A stretch of DNA of 64,000 nt from Acidobacteria bacterium Ga0077534 (GCA_001464455.1 LNEI01000008.1:1-64000); one strand, 5' to 3'; positions 51,136 through 59,726 are shown, counted from the first letter of the stretch. A program made the numbers and translations. The notes: a model not told the origin generated them from the letters alone.

Positions 51136-51198
51136 TGGAAAATGGCACTTACATGGTGCAAGCCTGTAACATTTTCGTTACACTGATGTAACATAGCG
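51136..51198. promoter_or_regulatory. TGTAAC repeats upstream of the DUF2490 gene
   Basis: TGTAAC, GTTACA and TGTAACA occur within about 30 bases (51166-51194), alternating in orientation. This looks like a set of half-sites for a transcription factor. No regulator is known and no promoter hexamers were fixed. Confidence 0.3.
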
Positions 51199-51867
51199 AT
51201 GCTCCGACTTTTACTTTTACTGATCATTGTTCCGGGTTGCATTGCCGTGGCGGCTCAGTCGCCGACACCATCGCCTTCCGACGAGACGGACGTCCAATCC
51301 TGGCACGATATATCTATCTCTCGGGCCATCAATAAAAAAGTCGATGTCGTCATACCTTTCACTTTTCGCTTCGGTAAAAACGTGACGCGCCTGAATGAGG
51401 GCCGCGCTGGCATCGGCCTGGCACTGAAGCCGCATAGCCGCATCACGATCAGCCCAACATATCAGTTTATTCGTGCGCGAAACACTGCTGGTGGATTCGC
51501 GCGAGAAAACCGGATCTCTATCGGAGCGACGTTCAAATTACCTGTTCAGAAAGTGGGCCTATCGCACCGCAGCCTTTTCGAATATCGAATACGACAAACC
51601 TCAAGATCGTGGCGCTACCGCCCATCGATCACCATAGACAAGGAACTCCCCGAACGCTGGATAAAAGGAGCTAAGGTCTACGTAACCGAAGACCCTTTTT
51701 ACGACTCCGCAGCAGGCCGGCTTTCTCGAAACCGCTTAAGCTTCGGGATAAACAAGGTTATCTCAGACAACCTCTCACTCGACCTTTATTACCTGCGTCA
51801 AGATGATCGCAATTCGACAACGTCACTTATCCACGTGATCGGCACGCACTGGCGGATCAGGCTTTGA
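51199..51867 (+). CDS. secreted DUF2490-family beta-barrel-like protein
   Basis: 222 residues. A signal peptide (about 1-20, ending VAAQS) precedes alternating beta strands as in small outer-membrane barrels: ISPTYQFIRARNT, SLFEYRIRQTSRSWRYRPSI, RLSFGINKVISDNLSLDLYY and the final VIGTHWRIRL ending in an aromatic/basic/Leu pattern. Motif spacing matches DUF2490. Function unknown. The c-di-AMP riboswitch begins 60 bases after its stop and belongs to the next transcript. Confidence 0.78.
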   Translation: MLRLLLLLIIVPGCIAVAAQSPTPSPSDETDVQSWHDISISRAINKKVDVVIPFTFRFGKNVTRLNEGRAGIGLALKPHSRITISPTYQFIRARNTAGGFARENRISIGATFKLPVQKVGLSHRSLFEYRIRQTSRSWRYRPSITIDKELPERWIKGAKVYVTEDPFYDSAAGRLSRNRLSFGINKVISDNLSLDLYYLRQDDRNSTTSLIHVIGTHWRIRL

Positions 51868-51911
51868 GCCCCAAAAGATTTTTCTTGCCCTTCTCGTTAC
51901 ATTTTCGGTAA

Positions 51912-51917
51912 TATAAT
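51912..51917 (+). promoter_or_regulatory. -10 element for the riboswitch transcript
   Basis: A perfect TATAAT puts the transcription start near 51924, just before the aptamer. The only -35-like match (TTGCCC, 51885) has a 21-base spacer, so the -35 is weak or absent. Confidence 0.5.
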
Positions 51918-51926
51918 CAAAATTAA

Positions 51927-52070
51927 CTTGCCGAAGTCACCACAAATATGGGGACACGGGGGAACCAAACTTCCGTCAGTTTTCTGACGGATCGGGGCGA
52001 ATCTGAATTTCAGATGAAGACTTCTTCACTTCAAGCCCGGCAGCTAACCTCGTAGGCATTGAAGGAGAGG
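51927..52070 (+). promoter_or_regulatory. c-di-AMP riboswitch (ydaO/yuaA class)
   Basis: Conserved blocks appear in class order: TTGCCGAA, CGGGGGAACCAAA (51957-51969), a CCGTCAG/CTGACGG hairpin, GGGGCGAATC, a variable helix, then the hallmark CAGCTAACCTCGTAGGCA (52041-52058). TGCC and GGCA can close the structure. An intrinsic terminator follows 15-30 bases later. Such aptamers normally switch genes off when c-di-AMP is high. AACCTC (52046-52051) in the aptamer core can alternatively pair with GAGGTT, the 5' arm of the terminator, giving a plausible antiterminator. Confidence 0.85.
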
Positions 52071-52084
52071 GACACGTATATCGC

Positions 52085-52119
52085 AGAGGTTGTGAAGTGT
52101 GCTTCGCAACCTCTTTTTG
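52085..52119 (+). terminator. riboswitch-controlled intrinsic terminator
   Basis: The 13-bp stem AGAGGTTGTGAAG/CTTCGCAACCTCT has one G-T pair and a TGTG loop and is followed by TTTTT. It lies directly after the c-di-AMP aptamer and about 160 bases before the first gene of the operon. Confidence 0.9.
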
Positions 52120-52142
52120 TATTTAAACGTTGTAAAGCAAAT

Positions 52143-52273
52143 GCTTTAAACAACCAAAGCAAGGCGAAACTAGCGTGCGCTTTAAACGCTTTAAACAAGT
52201 AAACGCTTTAAACAGCTACTTGCTTTAAAAACAACACATGCTTTAAACGACCGATCGCTTTAAACAGACGAAC
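52143..52273 (+). repeat. GCTTTAAAC repeat array with 17-bp period
   Basis: Perfect GCTTTAAAC occurs at 52143, 52179, 52188, 52205, 52240 and 52257, and GCTTTAAAA at 52222. The last five starts are 17, 17, 18 and 17 bases apart; the intervening 8-9 bases vary. The final unit ends six bases before the ATG at 52280, leaving no Shine-Dalgarno. The core TTTAAA is palindromic, so the sites could bind a dimeric protein on DNA or act in the mRNA. No match to a known element is recognised. Confidence 0.8.
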
Positions 52274-52279
52274 AGAAAT

Positions 52280-53638
52280 ATGAAAAGAATCACAATAATC
52301 GGTGGCGGAGCAAGCGGAACACTGCTCGCAGTTAATCTGGCAGCCAACGCATTGGAGAAAGAGATCGAGATCAATCTGGTCGAGAACCGGTCGAGGATCG
52401 GTCGCGGCGTCGCGTTCGGCACGACCATCGACTCGCACCTCCTTAATGTCCCGGCCGGCCGGATGGGAGCGTTTCCCGAAAAGCCCGCGCATTTTCACGA
52501 GTGGCTGATCGCAAAGGGCTATCCATACGGCGACCATGACTTTGTACCAAGGGTCAGGTACGGCGAGTATTTGCGAGAGCTTCTCTCAGAGGCGACCGGC
52601 ATCTCAAAGCCGAATCTGCGCGTGAATCTCGTCGATGACGAAGCCATTGATCTTTCCGTAAATGATGATTCTGCTGAAGTCATGCTTCGCTCGGGCGAGG
52701 TACTTCCGTCGCACGCGGTGGTGCTGGCGTTGGGCAATCACAAGCCGCCGCACCCTAGTGTCCGTGACTTAGCGTTCACATCGTCTGAGAGGTACTTTCA
52801 GGATCCGTGGAGCTCGCAGCTATACGAAACCATTCAGCCGGATGATCCTATTTTCATAGTTGGAACGGGACTGTCGATGGTGGACGTTGCTCTCCATCTT
52901 CATCGACGGGGCCATCGGGGCAAGATCTCTGCCATATCCACACGCGGATTGCTTCCCGCAGTTCACAAGCTCGGCTACTCCTATCCACCTTTTGCTACAG
53001 AGCTTAATGGTTTAGATCGAATAACGGATGTTTTGAAGGTCGTCCGTAAGCACATGAAACTTGCCGATTCGACCGGCTCCAATTGGCGAGCCGTGATCGA
53101 CAGCCTTCGGCCTGTAACGCAGGATATATGGCGTGACCTGCCCATCCCCGAAAAAAGATATTTTAAGCAGCATCTCAGCCGCTACTGGAATGTGGCACGG
53201 CACCGCATGCCACCCGAAGCAGCGGAAATCCTTAAGGAAATGCAGTCCGCCGGAACTCTTGACATCCTTAAGGGCCGTCTGAAAACGATCGAACTTAACG
53301 ACGGCGGCGAGTTCGTGATCGGCTTTCGATCTAATGGTTCGACGAATAGTGCGACGGCAAATGTCCTCGTCAATTGCATCGGTTCAGAGTCAGATTTCTC
53401 AAAGATCGATTCGCTCTTTGTTAAGAATCTGATCGCTCGCGATGTTATAAGGTGCGATGAGCTTTCTCTCGGCATCAATGCGACGCCAGATGGGAGAGTG
53501 ATAAATGGGAGCGGAACGCCCTCAAGTATCGTTTTTACCTTGGGAACGGCACTAAAAGGAATTCTATGGGAGTCCACAGCCATACCTGAGATCCGCGTTC
53601 AAGCCCAGAATTTAGCAAGGGGGTTACTAAATGACTAA
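52280..53638 (+). CDS. FAD/NAD(P)-binding protein, COG4529/YdhS-like
   Basis: 452 residues. The dinucleotide-binding motif RITIIGGGASGTLLAVNLA opens the protein. HLLNVPAGRMGAFPEKPAHF is typical of the FAD-NAD(P)-binding YdhS-like group. A second Rossmann motif DDPIFIVGTGLSMVDVALHL lies near residue 195. It is probably a flavin-dependent oxidoreductase or monooxygenase-like enzyme; the substrate is unknown. It starts the four-gene operon behind the riboswitch and repeat array and overlaps the TIM-barrel gene by 8 bases. Confidence 0.8.
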   Translation: MKRITIIGGGASGTLLAVNLAANALEKEIEINLVENRSRIGRGVAFGTTIDSHLLNVPAGRMGAFPEKPAHFHEWLIAKGYPYGDHDFVPRVRYGEYLRELLSEATGISKPNLRVNLVDDEAIDLSVNDDSAEVMLRSGEVLPSHAVVLALGNHKPPHPSVRDLAFTSSERYFQDPWSSQLYETIQPDDPIFIVGTGLSMVDVALHLHRRGHRGKISAISTRGLLPAVHKLGYSYPPFATELNGLDRITDVLKVVRKHMKLADSTGSNWRAVIDSLRPVTQDIWRDLPIPEKRYFKQHLSRYWNVARHRMPPEAAEILKEMQSAGTLDILKGRLKTIELNDGGEFVIGFRSNGSTNSATANVLVNCIGSESDFSKIDSLFVKNLIARDVIRCDELSLGINATPDGRVINGSGTPSSIVFTLGTALKGILWESTAIPEIRVQAQNLARGLLND

Positions 53639-54314
53639 GGAAACACTGACTCCGATATTCGATGGAAATTTACGCGAGCACATTGTCCGGGTTCCGGAAG
53701 TGATCGACGAATGTTCCGGAATAAGGATCTTAGGCCGGACCCTTAAATCATTTATCTTCTCGACAGATGTCGCGATAATTCGCAACTGCAATGCCGACGC
53801 GGTCATGGCAGTTTACCCCTTCACACCACAGCCCATCATCAGCCACGCCCTAATACTCGCCGCAGACAAACCCGTTTTCTGCGGAGTCGGTGGTGGAACG
53901 ACCGCTGGCCAGCGATGTGTCGAGATCGCTATCGACGCTGAATTCCAAGGCGGCCTGGGTGTCGTTCTTAACCAACCCACTAAAAATGATCTAGTCACCG
54001 CTATAAAAAAGGTGGTTGAGATACCTGTGATCGTAACGGTCGTTTCTCCTACTGAAGATTTTGGGTCACGAATCGATGCGGGCGTTGACATTTTCAATGT
54101 TTCCGGCGGACTGGAAACGCCGGATATCGTCAGAAATATACGAAGCATCGCTCCAAACTTCCCCATCATCGCCACAGGCGGACGAAAAGATGAGACAATT
54201 AGAGAAATAATCGATGCAGGCGCGAATGCTGTCTCATACACGCCGCCAAGCACGGGTGAGCTCTTTAAGCCACTGATGGAAAAGTACAGGGGTCTTGCGC
54301 GAATGGCCGTTTGA
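53631..54314 (+). CDS. TIM-barrel protein of uncertain function
   Basis: 227 residues. (beta-alpha)8-type strands are AVMAVYPFTPQPIISHALIL, KPVFCGVGGGTTAGQRCVEI, GLGVVLNQPT, IPVIVTVVS, GVDIFNVSGGLETPDIVRNI and FPIIATGGRKDETIREII, ending with a phosphate-binding-like ANAVSYTPP. Similar proteins in Firmicutes are loosely called 'hydrolase'. It overlaps the preceding flavoprotein gene by 8 bases, so joint synthesis and action are likely. Confidence 0.65.
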   Translation: MTKETLTPIFDGNLREHIVRVPEVIDECSGIRILGRTLKSFIFSTDVAIIRNCNADAVMAVYPFTPQPIISHALILAADKPVFCGVGGGTTAGQRCVEIAIDAEFQGGLGVVLNQPTKNDLVTAIKKVVEIPVIVTVVSPTEDFGSRIDAGVDIFNVSGGLETPDIVRNIRSIAPNFPIIATGGRKDETIREIIDAGANAVSYTPPSTGELFKPLMEKYRGLARMAV

Positions 54315-54346
54315 GAATTAGTATTACGGTGCACGGGCAAAATTCT

Positions 54347-57133
54347 ATGTCACAGTCATTTCTCAAAATGCTGATCGACTCCTTCGGCCAGCGGCCGGAT
54401 AAGGTTGCGATGAGGGTCGTTGGCAACGACGACGAGGTTTACACCTTTGCCGATATGCTGCAGAGGGTTCGATCGATCGCCTACCGGCTTGGGCAGGAGA
54501 ATGTCGGCTTTGGTGATCGTGTAGCCTTGATCGGTGAAAATCACCCGTCCTGGGCGATCGCTTATCTCGGGACTCTTTATCACGGAGCCGTCTGCGTACC
54601 CATGGACCCGCATGGAGAGATCGAGACCATTACGAATTTCCTCGAAAACTCCGAGGCCAAGATCGCCTTCCTTTCGCCCGATCAAACCCAGAAATTCTCG
54701 CAGATCGAGGAAAAGCTGGGACGTCATATTCCCGCGGTCGTATGGAATCTCGAAAACTCGTCAAACGGCTTCAAGAAATTCGAAGAATGGTCAGCGACCG
54801 AATTCCCCGAGAGTTTTGCGAACGAGATACCTAAAGCCGCGGGTGACGACACTGCCCTGTTGATCTACACGAGCGGAACCACCGGAAAACCTAAGGGAGT
54901 ACCGCTAACGCACGGCAACATCGTCGGCGAACTCGCAGGTGTAAACGACGTTCTTAAACTGACCGACAAAGAACGCATCCTCAGCCTTCTGCCGCTCTTC
55001 CATGCTTATCTTCAGATCGTAAACCTTTGGGTTGCGACTACCTTCGGGCCGCAGGTCGGATACCTGAAGGAGCTGACACCTGCGGAACTCAGCGAGTCGA
55101 TGAAAAAGTTCAAGCCGACGATCCTCACAACGGTTCCACGGCTTTGGTACATATTTCACAAGAAGATCTTTGACGCGGTGGAGGCAAAGCCAAAGCCTGT
55201 TCAGAGGCTGTTTCGTACGATGCTCGCGACGAACGGACTGCTTCGTGACACTTTCAAGATCAATCTCGGCCCAAAAATGTTTGGCCAGGTACACGAATCA
55301 TTTGGAGGAAACCTGCGCATCGCGATCTCGGCCGGATCGAGATTTGACGAAGCGGTGGCCGAGGATTTTCATCGGCTTGGCTTTACGATCATTCAGGGTT
55401 ACGGTCTGACCGAAACAAGCGGGGCGGCGACCGCAACTCCTGAGGACGATAACCGGGTCGGTTCAGTGGGTAAACCCATGAAGGGTGCCGAGATAAAGAT
55501 CGATAATCCAGACAAGGAAGGCGTTGGCGAGGTCTTGATCCGCGGGACGATGGTCTTCAACGGTTATTATCAAAATCCGACGGCGACGGCTGAGGCATTC
55601 ACTGAAGACGGCTGGTTTCGCTCGGGAGATCTCGGAAAGATCGACAAGGACGGTTTTTTATACATTGTCGGTCGAGGCAAAGATATCATCGTCCTGCCAT
55701 CAGGCAAGAATGTGCACCCTGAAGACCTCGAGGTCCATTATCTTAAATCGCCGATGGTCGAAGAAATGGCGGTCATCGGCCTGGCCGATGAATCGGAGGC
55801 GAGAGCCGGTGCAGAAAAGCTCGCCGCCGTTGTCGTCCCGGATTTTGCGTATCTCAAGGCCAACGGCATCGCAAACTCAAAAGAAGCCATTCGGCACAAC
55901 CTCGACAGCATAGGGCGTGAACTTCCTGAATACCAGCGCGTTCGCGACTACATCATCCGCGTTGAGCCGCTTCCCCGCACCGCGACGAATAAGATCAAGC
56001 GCTTTCAACTCAAGAAAGAGGTCGAGAGCGGCGTGATCGCAACCGAAGCAAAAGAGATAAAGGCTTGGAACTTTTCGGCCGAAGAGCAGCTCTTGGTCGA
56101 GTCGAATATCGGCCGTGCCGTAGCAGATGCCATTCGGGCGAACTCGAAAGACGTCGAGGTCGTGCATCCGAACATGAATCTCGAGATCGATCTTGGGCTC
56201 GATAGTCTCGCCCGAGCCGAGGCTTTCGCGGCTCTCGAACAGGCCTTTTCGACCGAGTTTGATGGCGAAGAAGCCGCTCAGGCACTAACCGTCGGCAATA
56301 TCATAGACCTTATCAAGAAGAACGCGGGCGAAGACGCTAGTGCAGCCTCTCTCGATCTAAACTGGGGGGAGATCGTCCGCTCAGCCGACGACGATTTTCC
56401 TGAGGTTCGTGCAGTCCTCAAGCGGCGACCGATATTCTCCGCGTTCGCATTCCTCGTCTACAAGCTCTTTAACTTGTTTTGCCGCGTTTTCATGCAGCTT
56501 GAGGTTCGGGGTGTCGACAACCTTAAGCCTCAGCTTAATTTAGCCGAGGACGGAAGTATCGCAAAGCCATTCCTGATCTGCCCGAATCACCAGAGTTTCC
56601 TTGACCCATTCGTGATCTGTTCGAACTACCCTTACCGGCTTTTCAAGAATATATTCCACGTCGGGGCAAGCGAATTCTTCGAAAGCTCGCTGATGCGGAA
56701 TATCGCAAAAATGATGAACGTCGTTCCGGTCAATCCGGACACGGAGCTGATGCGGGCGATGAAAGCCGGAGCGATCGGATTGAAGAACGGCCGTGTGCTT
56801 AATATCTATCCGGAGGGCGAACGAGCGTTTGACGGCGAACTCCACGGCTTCAAGAAGGGAGCCGCGATCCTCGCGACCGAGTTGGATATGCCGATCATCC
56901 CTGTAGCCATTGATGGTTTATATAAGGTTTGGCCGCGAAACTCGTGGCGGATCAGGCCGGCTAAGGTAAAAATAGCATTCGGCAAACCAATTTACGCCAG
57001 GGAGTTTCTCGAGATTGCTCCAGCAGGGGCGAATACGTCTCTTGAAGCGGCGTCAAATGATGTGGCCTATGAACGCGTAACGGCCCATCTCAAGCAGACG
57101 ATTGCCGACATGATCGAGGAAATGCGAAAATAA
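54347..57133 (+). CDS. acyl-CoA/ACP ligase-ACP-PlsC acyltransferase fusion
   Basis: 928 residues from the ATG at 54347; a TTG frame to 54311 overlaps the previous gene. Domain 1 (about 1-545) is an adenylate-forming fatty-acid ligase: LLIYTSGTTGKPKGVPLTHG near 172, QGYGLTETSGAATATP and SGDLGKIDKDGFLYIVGRGK. Domain 2 (about 570-665) is an acyl carrier protein with DLGLDSLARA and the phosphopantetheine Ser near 620. Domain 3 (about 700-928) is a PlsC-type acyltransferase with NHQSFLDPF (HX4D, near 746) and YPEGERAFDG. It could activate a fatty acid, load it on its own ACP and transfer it to a lysophospholipid. Confidence 0.88.
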   Translation: MSQSFLKMLIDSFGQRPDKVAMRVVGNDDEVYTFADMLQRVRSIAYRLGQENVGFGDRVALIGENHPSWAIAYLGTLYHGAVCVPMDPHGEIETITNFLENSEAKIAFLSPDQTQKFSQIEEKLGRHIPAVVWNLENSSNGFKKFEEWSATEFPESFANEIPKAAGDDTALLIYTSGTTGKPKGVPLTHGNIVGELAGVNDVLKLTDKERILSLLPLFHAYLQIVNLWVATTFGPQVGYLKELTPAELSESMKKFKPTILTTVPRLWYIFHKKIFDAVEAKPKPVQRLFRTMLATNGLLRDTFKINLGPKMFGQVHESFGGNLRIAISAGSRFDEAVAEDFHRLGFTIIQGYGLTETSGAATATPEDDNRVGSVGKPMKGAEIKIDNPDKEGVGEVLIRGTMVFNGYYQNPTATAEAFTEDGWFRSGDLGKIDKDGFLYIVGRGKDIIVLPSGKNVHPEDLEVHYLKSPMVEEMAVIGLADESEARAGAEKLAAVVVPDFAYLKANGIANSKEAIRHNLDSIGRELPEYQRVRDYIIRVEPLPRTATNKIKRFQLKKEVESGVIATEAKEIKAWNFSAEEQLLVESNIGRAVADAIRANSKDVEVVHPNMNLEIDLGLDSLARAEAFAALEQAFSTEFDGEEAAQALTVGNIIDLIKKNAGEDASAASLDLNWGEIVRSADDDFPEVRAVLKRRPIFSAFAFLVYKLFNLFCRVFMQLEVRGVDNLKPQLNLAEDGSIAKPFLICPNHQSFLDPFVICSNYPYRLFKNIFHVGASEFFESSLMRNIAKMMNVVPVNPDTELMRAMKAGAIGLKNGRVLNIYPEGERAFDGELHGFKKGAAILATELDMPIIPVAIDGLYKVWPRNSWRIRPAKVKIAFGKPIYAREFLEIAPAGANTSLEAASNDVAYERVTAHLKQTIADMIEEMRK

Positions 57134-57137
57134 ATTT

Positions 57138-57500
57138 ATGCCAAATACTGCTATTGTTTGTGGGATATTGTTGTCGCTTATCGGGCTTGGGGGTTACGCC
57201 TACGGGCTCATGAATAACACCGCGAGTGTTACAGCGTTGATACCACTGTTCTTTGGGACCGTTCTTGAAGCTCTTGGATTCGTCGCAAAGGCCAGCGAGA
57301 AGCTTCGCAAGCACCTGATGCACGTGGCCGTTTTGGTGGCCTTGCTTGGCTTTATCGCGCCACTCGGGAGGCTTTTGCCAAACCTTGGTAATCTGACGAT
57401 GTCGCCGGCCGTTTTGTCGCAGATCGCCATGTCGGCTATCTGCCTGATATTTGTGATACTTGCGGTGCGATCGTTTATTGCCGCCCGAAAAAACGCCTAA
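57138..57500 (+). CDS. small four-helix membrane protein
   Basis: 120 residues with four hydrophobic segments: IVCGILLSLIGLGGYAYGLM, ALIPLFFGTVLEALGFVA, MHVAVLVALLGFIAPLG and IAMSAICLIFVILAVRSFIA. It starts four bases after the acyltransferase fusion and so belongs to its operon. Its end overlaps the convergent sensor kinase by four bases. No family is assigned. Confidence 0.6.
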   Translation: MPNTAIVCGILLSLIGLGGYAYGLMNNTASVTALIPLFFGTVLEALGFVAKASEKLRKHLMHVAVLVALLGFIAPLGRLLPNLGNLTMSPAVLSQIAMSAICLIFVILAVRSFIAARKNA

Positions 57501-58876
57501 CCTTCGTTTTTCTTGATCGTATCCAGCCCGATCTCGATCAATAATCCGCCATTGTAATTTGTGGCCGTGATCGTTCCTTTGTGAGCTTTCACGGCACGCT
57601 CGGCGATCGCAAGGCCGAGACCGGTGCCGCCGGTCCTACGTTCTCTCGCTTCCCCGACCCGATAAAAGGGACGGAAAAGGTTAGCCAGTTCGTCCTCGGG
57701 AACACCGCCGCCGTGATCTGATATCTTCAGAATGGCGTGACCATTCTCGCGTTTAAGAGAAACATCAACTGCGGTCCTTTCTTTCGTGTACTTGACAGCG
57801 TTCCGCAGCACGTTCTCGACAGCGCTTCTCAGCAGCGGTTCGCTTCCCATTACGGGACAGCTGTCGACGATCGAAATCTCGACAAACTTTCCTTTCGCCT
57901 GCGCCTCGAAATCAGCATCGGCAGCCACATCTTTGACGATCTCGGCGAGATCGAGACGAACGCGTTCTACCTCCTCAGCTCCGCTTTCCAACCTGGCTAA
58001 CGTCAGGAGCCGCCCGATCATCTCATTGAGCCGATTCGATTCGTTTTCGATCCGGTCAAGTATCGGCAAAGTTTCGGGATTAGCTTTCTTCTTTGCGATC
58101 TCGAGCGCTACGTTCATGCGTGCAAGCGGTGAACGGAGCTCATGCGAAATATCACTATTCAGCCGTTGCTGCGAGCTTATGAGGTCCTCGATCCGTCCGG
58201 CCATCACGTCAAAATCACGAGCCAGGTCGCCTATCTCGTCTCGGCGCCGCCCAAGCCCCGGATCAACTCGAGTTTGGAGATCGCCGTCTGCAAGTTCGTT
58301 GGTTGCCTCACGTAGTTTACGGATCGGCGAAGTCAGGTAGAGGGCAAGGAGATAGCAAAGGACCACTCCAGTCAATAGGACGCCCAATAGGCGAAAATAC
58401 GCCGTTGTCGATCCCCAGAAAAGCGTTGGCGGAGCTGATCGTTCCCACTTGAACATCAACGCTAGACGCCGGCCGTCAGGAAAATCGACTGGAGCAGCTC
58501 CAATAGTTCGCTCTTCATTGGAAAAGTCCGTTTCTACCTGCCCACTCGCCATCGTTCTCGCGATCACGTCGGCGGCGGCCTGTTCATCGATAGGGTCGCC
58601 CGACCAGACAGAATTATCCGGAGCGACAAGGCTGACCTGACGAGGCGGTTCAAGGTTCTTTAGGCGGTTAAGAAATGTTCTAAGTCCCGGCTCGCCTTCC
58701 GCAGTTACTATCTGTGTGGCGGTCCCGCCATAAATGGTCAGCTGATTACGGGTGTTCCGCTCGAAACGGCTCACCATCGGCTCGGTTTGAAAGGTTCGCG
58801 TGACGAACATCATCACGCCGACCATCAATCCGAGTGCGGCCAAAAACCACAAAAATATCTTTAGAAACAGCTTCAT
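57497..58876 (-). CDS. cpxA: CpxA-like sensor histidine kinase
   Basis: 459 residues. Membrane helix 1 (about 1-27), a periplasmic sensor region (about 28-155), helix 2 (about 158-180), then HAMP (TSPIRKLREATNELADGDLQ). The H-box SHELRSPLARMNVALEIAKK has its His near 245. The ATPase part has NAVKYTKERTAV, SDHGGGVPEDELANLFRPFY and GGTGLGLAIAERAVKAHKGT. Its start overlaps the regulator stop (ATGA). Context with a Spy/CpxP gene and a GTAAA box supports a Cpx-like envelope-stress role. Confidence 0.85.
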   Translation of the reverse strand: MKLFLKIFLWFLAALGLMVGVMMFVTRTFQTEPMVSRFERNTRNQLTIYGGTATQIVTAEGEPGLRTFLNRLKNLEPPRQVSLVAPDNSVWSGDPIDEQAAADVIARTMASGQVETDFSNEERTIGAAPVDFPDGRRLALMFKWERSAPPTLFWGSTTAYFRLLGVLLTGVVLCYLLALYLTSPIRKLREATNELADGDLQTRVDPGLGRRRDEIGDLARDFDVMAGRIEDLISSQQRLNSDISHELRSPLARMNVALEIAKKKANPETLPILDRIENESNRLNEMIGRLLTLARLESGAEEVERVRLDLAEIVKDVAADADFEAQAKGKFVEISIVDSCPVMGSEPLLRSAVENVLRNAVKYTKERTAVDVSLKRENGHAILKISDHGGGVPEDELANLFRPFYRVGEARERRTGGTGLGLAIAERAVKAHKGTITATNYNGGLLIEIGLDTIKKNEG

Positions 58877-59562
58877 ACCAAAGTATAAATGTATCCGACC
58901 GAGCGTATGGTCTTGATCCGTTCTGTACCATCAGCTCGATCGCCAAGTTTCTTCCGGAGATTGCTTATATGCATGTCCAGACTTCGATCGTAGGGCGAGA
59001 GTTTTCTCTCAAGTACGTTTTCGCTCAGGTCTTCTTTCTTAACAATTCTTCCCGCCTCTTTCAACAGCTCGAACAGCAACCCAAACTCGACCGACGTTAG
59101 ATTCAGCTCGGTCCCATCGAGCGTCGCAATACGGGACGCCGGCGAGATCTGAATTCCGTCAACATCGAGCTTTTCATTCCCTTCCGCGTCGGCATCGCCT
59201 GTTACGGTGCGTCTTAGGATCGCTCGCAAACGGGCGGCGAGTTCGCGCGGATTGAACGGCTTTGGCAAATAATCATCCGCACCGATCTCAAGGCCGACGA
59301 TGCGTTCCATGTCGTCGCCGCGGGCGGTCAGCATTATAACGGGAAGTTTCGATTGCTCGCGAAGATTTCTTAGCACGTCAAATCCATTCATCTTAGGCAG
59401 CATCACGTCGAGGATCGCCATGTCATAGTCACCGGACAACGCACGCTGGAGCCCCGAAGCCCCGTCGTTTACGCATTCGATCTCAAAACCTTCGACTGTC
59501 AGGTATTCGGAAACCAGTTCGCAAAGTTCTTCGTCGTCATCGATGATTAGGATCTTATCCAT
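58873..59562 (-). CDS. cpxR: CpxR-like OmpR-family response regulator
   Basis: 229 residues. The receiver domain (1-120) has IDDDEELCELVSEYL, the phospho-accepting Asp52 in MAILDVMLPKMNG, MLTARGDD and YLPKPFNPRELAARL. The winged-helix domain (about 130-229) has LDGTELNLTSVEFGLLFELL and YDRSLDMHISNLRKKLGD, ending IRSVGYIYTLV. It is first in the regulator-kinase operon. A perfect GTAAA-N5-GTAAA box lies 44 bases upstream of its start. Confidence 0.88.
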   Translation of the reverse strand: MDKILIIDDDEELCELVSEYLTVEGFEIECVNDGASGLQRALSGDYDMAILDVMLPKMNGFDVLRNLREQSKLPVIMLTARGDDMERIVGLEIGADDYLPKPFNPRELAARLRAILRRTVTGDADAEGNEKLDVDGIQISPASRIATLDGTELNLTSVEFGLLFELLKEAGRIVKKEDLSENVLERKLSPYDRSLDMHISNLRKKLGDRADGTERIKTIRSVGYIYTLV

Positions 59563-59605
59563 GCCGAGACCATTCTACGCTAAAGTCCTTCGGTTTTGGC
59601 GACGT

Positions 59606-59620
59606 TTTACAATTCTTTAC
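59606..59620 (-). promoter_or_regulatory. CpxR-like box
   Basis: The minus strand reads GTAAAGAATTGTAAA, an exact match to the CpxR consensus GTAAA-N5-GTAAA. It is 44 bases upstream of the regulator and about 107 bases upstream of the divergent Spy/CpxP gene, so it could serve both. Confidence 0.65.
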
Positions 59621-59726
59621 ACATCCTCACACTTTGCCTACATTCGGCGGGGCCTTCGCGTCGTTTATCTGTATGGCGGGGAAACCCGTACGGATTTTAA
59701 TTCGGATTGATACATAGGAGTTCATA

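Noticed and set aside
52143-52273. GCTTTAAAC array considered as a CRISPR array or plasmid iterons
   Set aside because: The 9-base repeats and 8-9-base linkers are too short for CRISPR. No replication initiator gene follows, so an iteron origin is not supported, although a regulatory role remains open.
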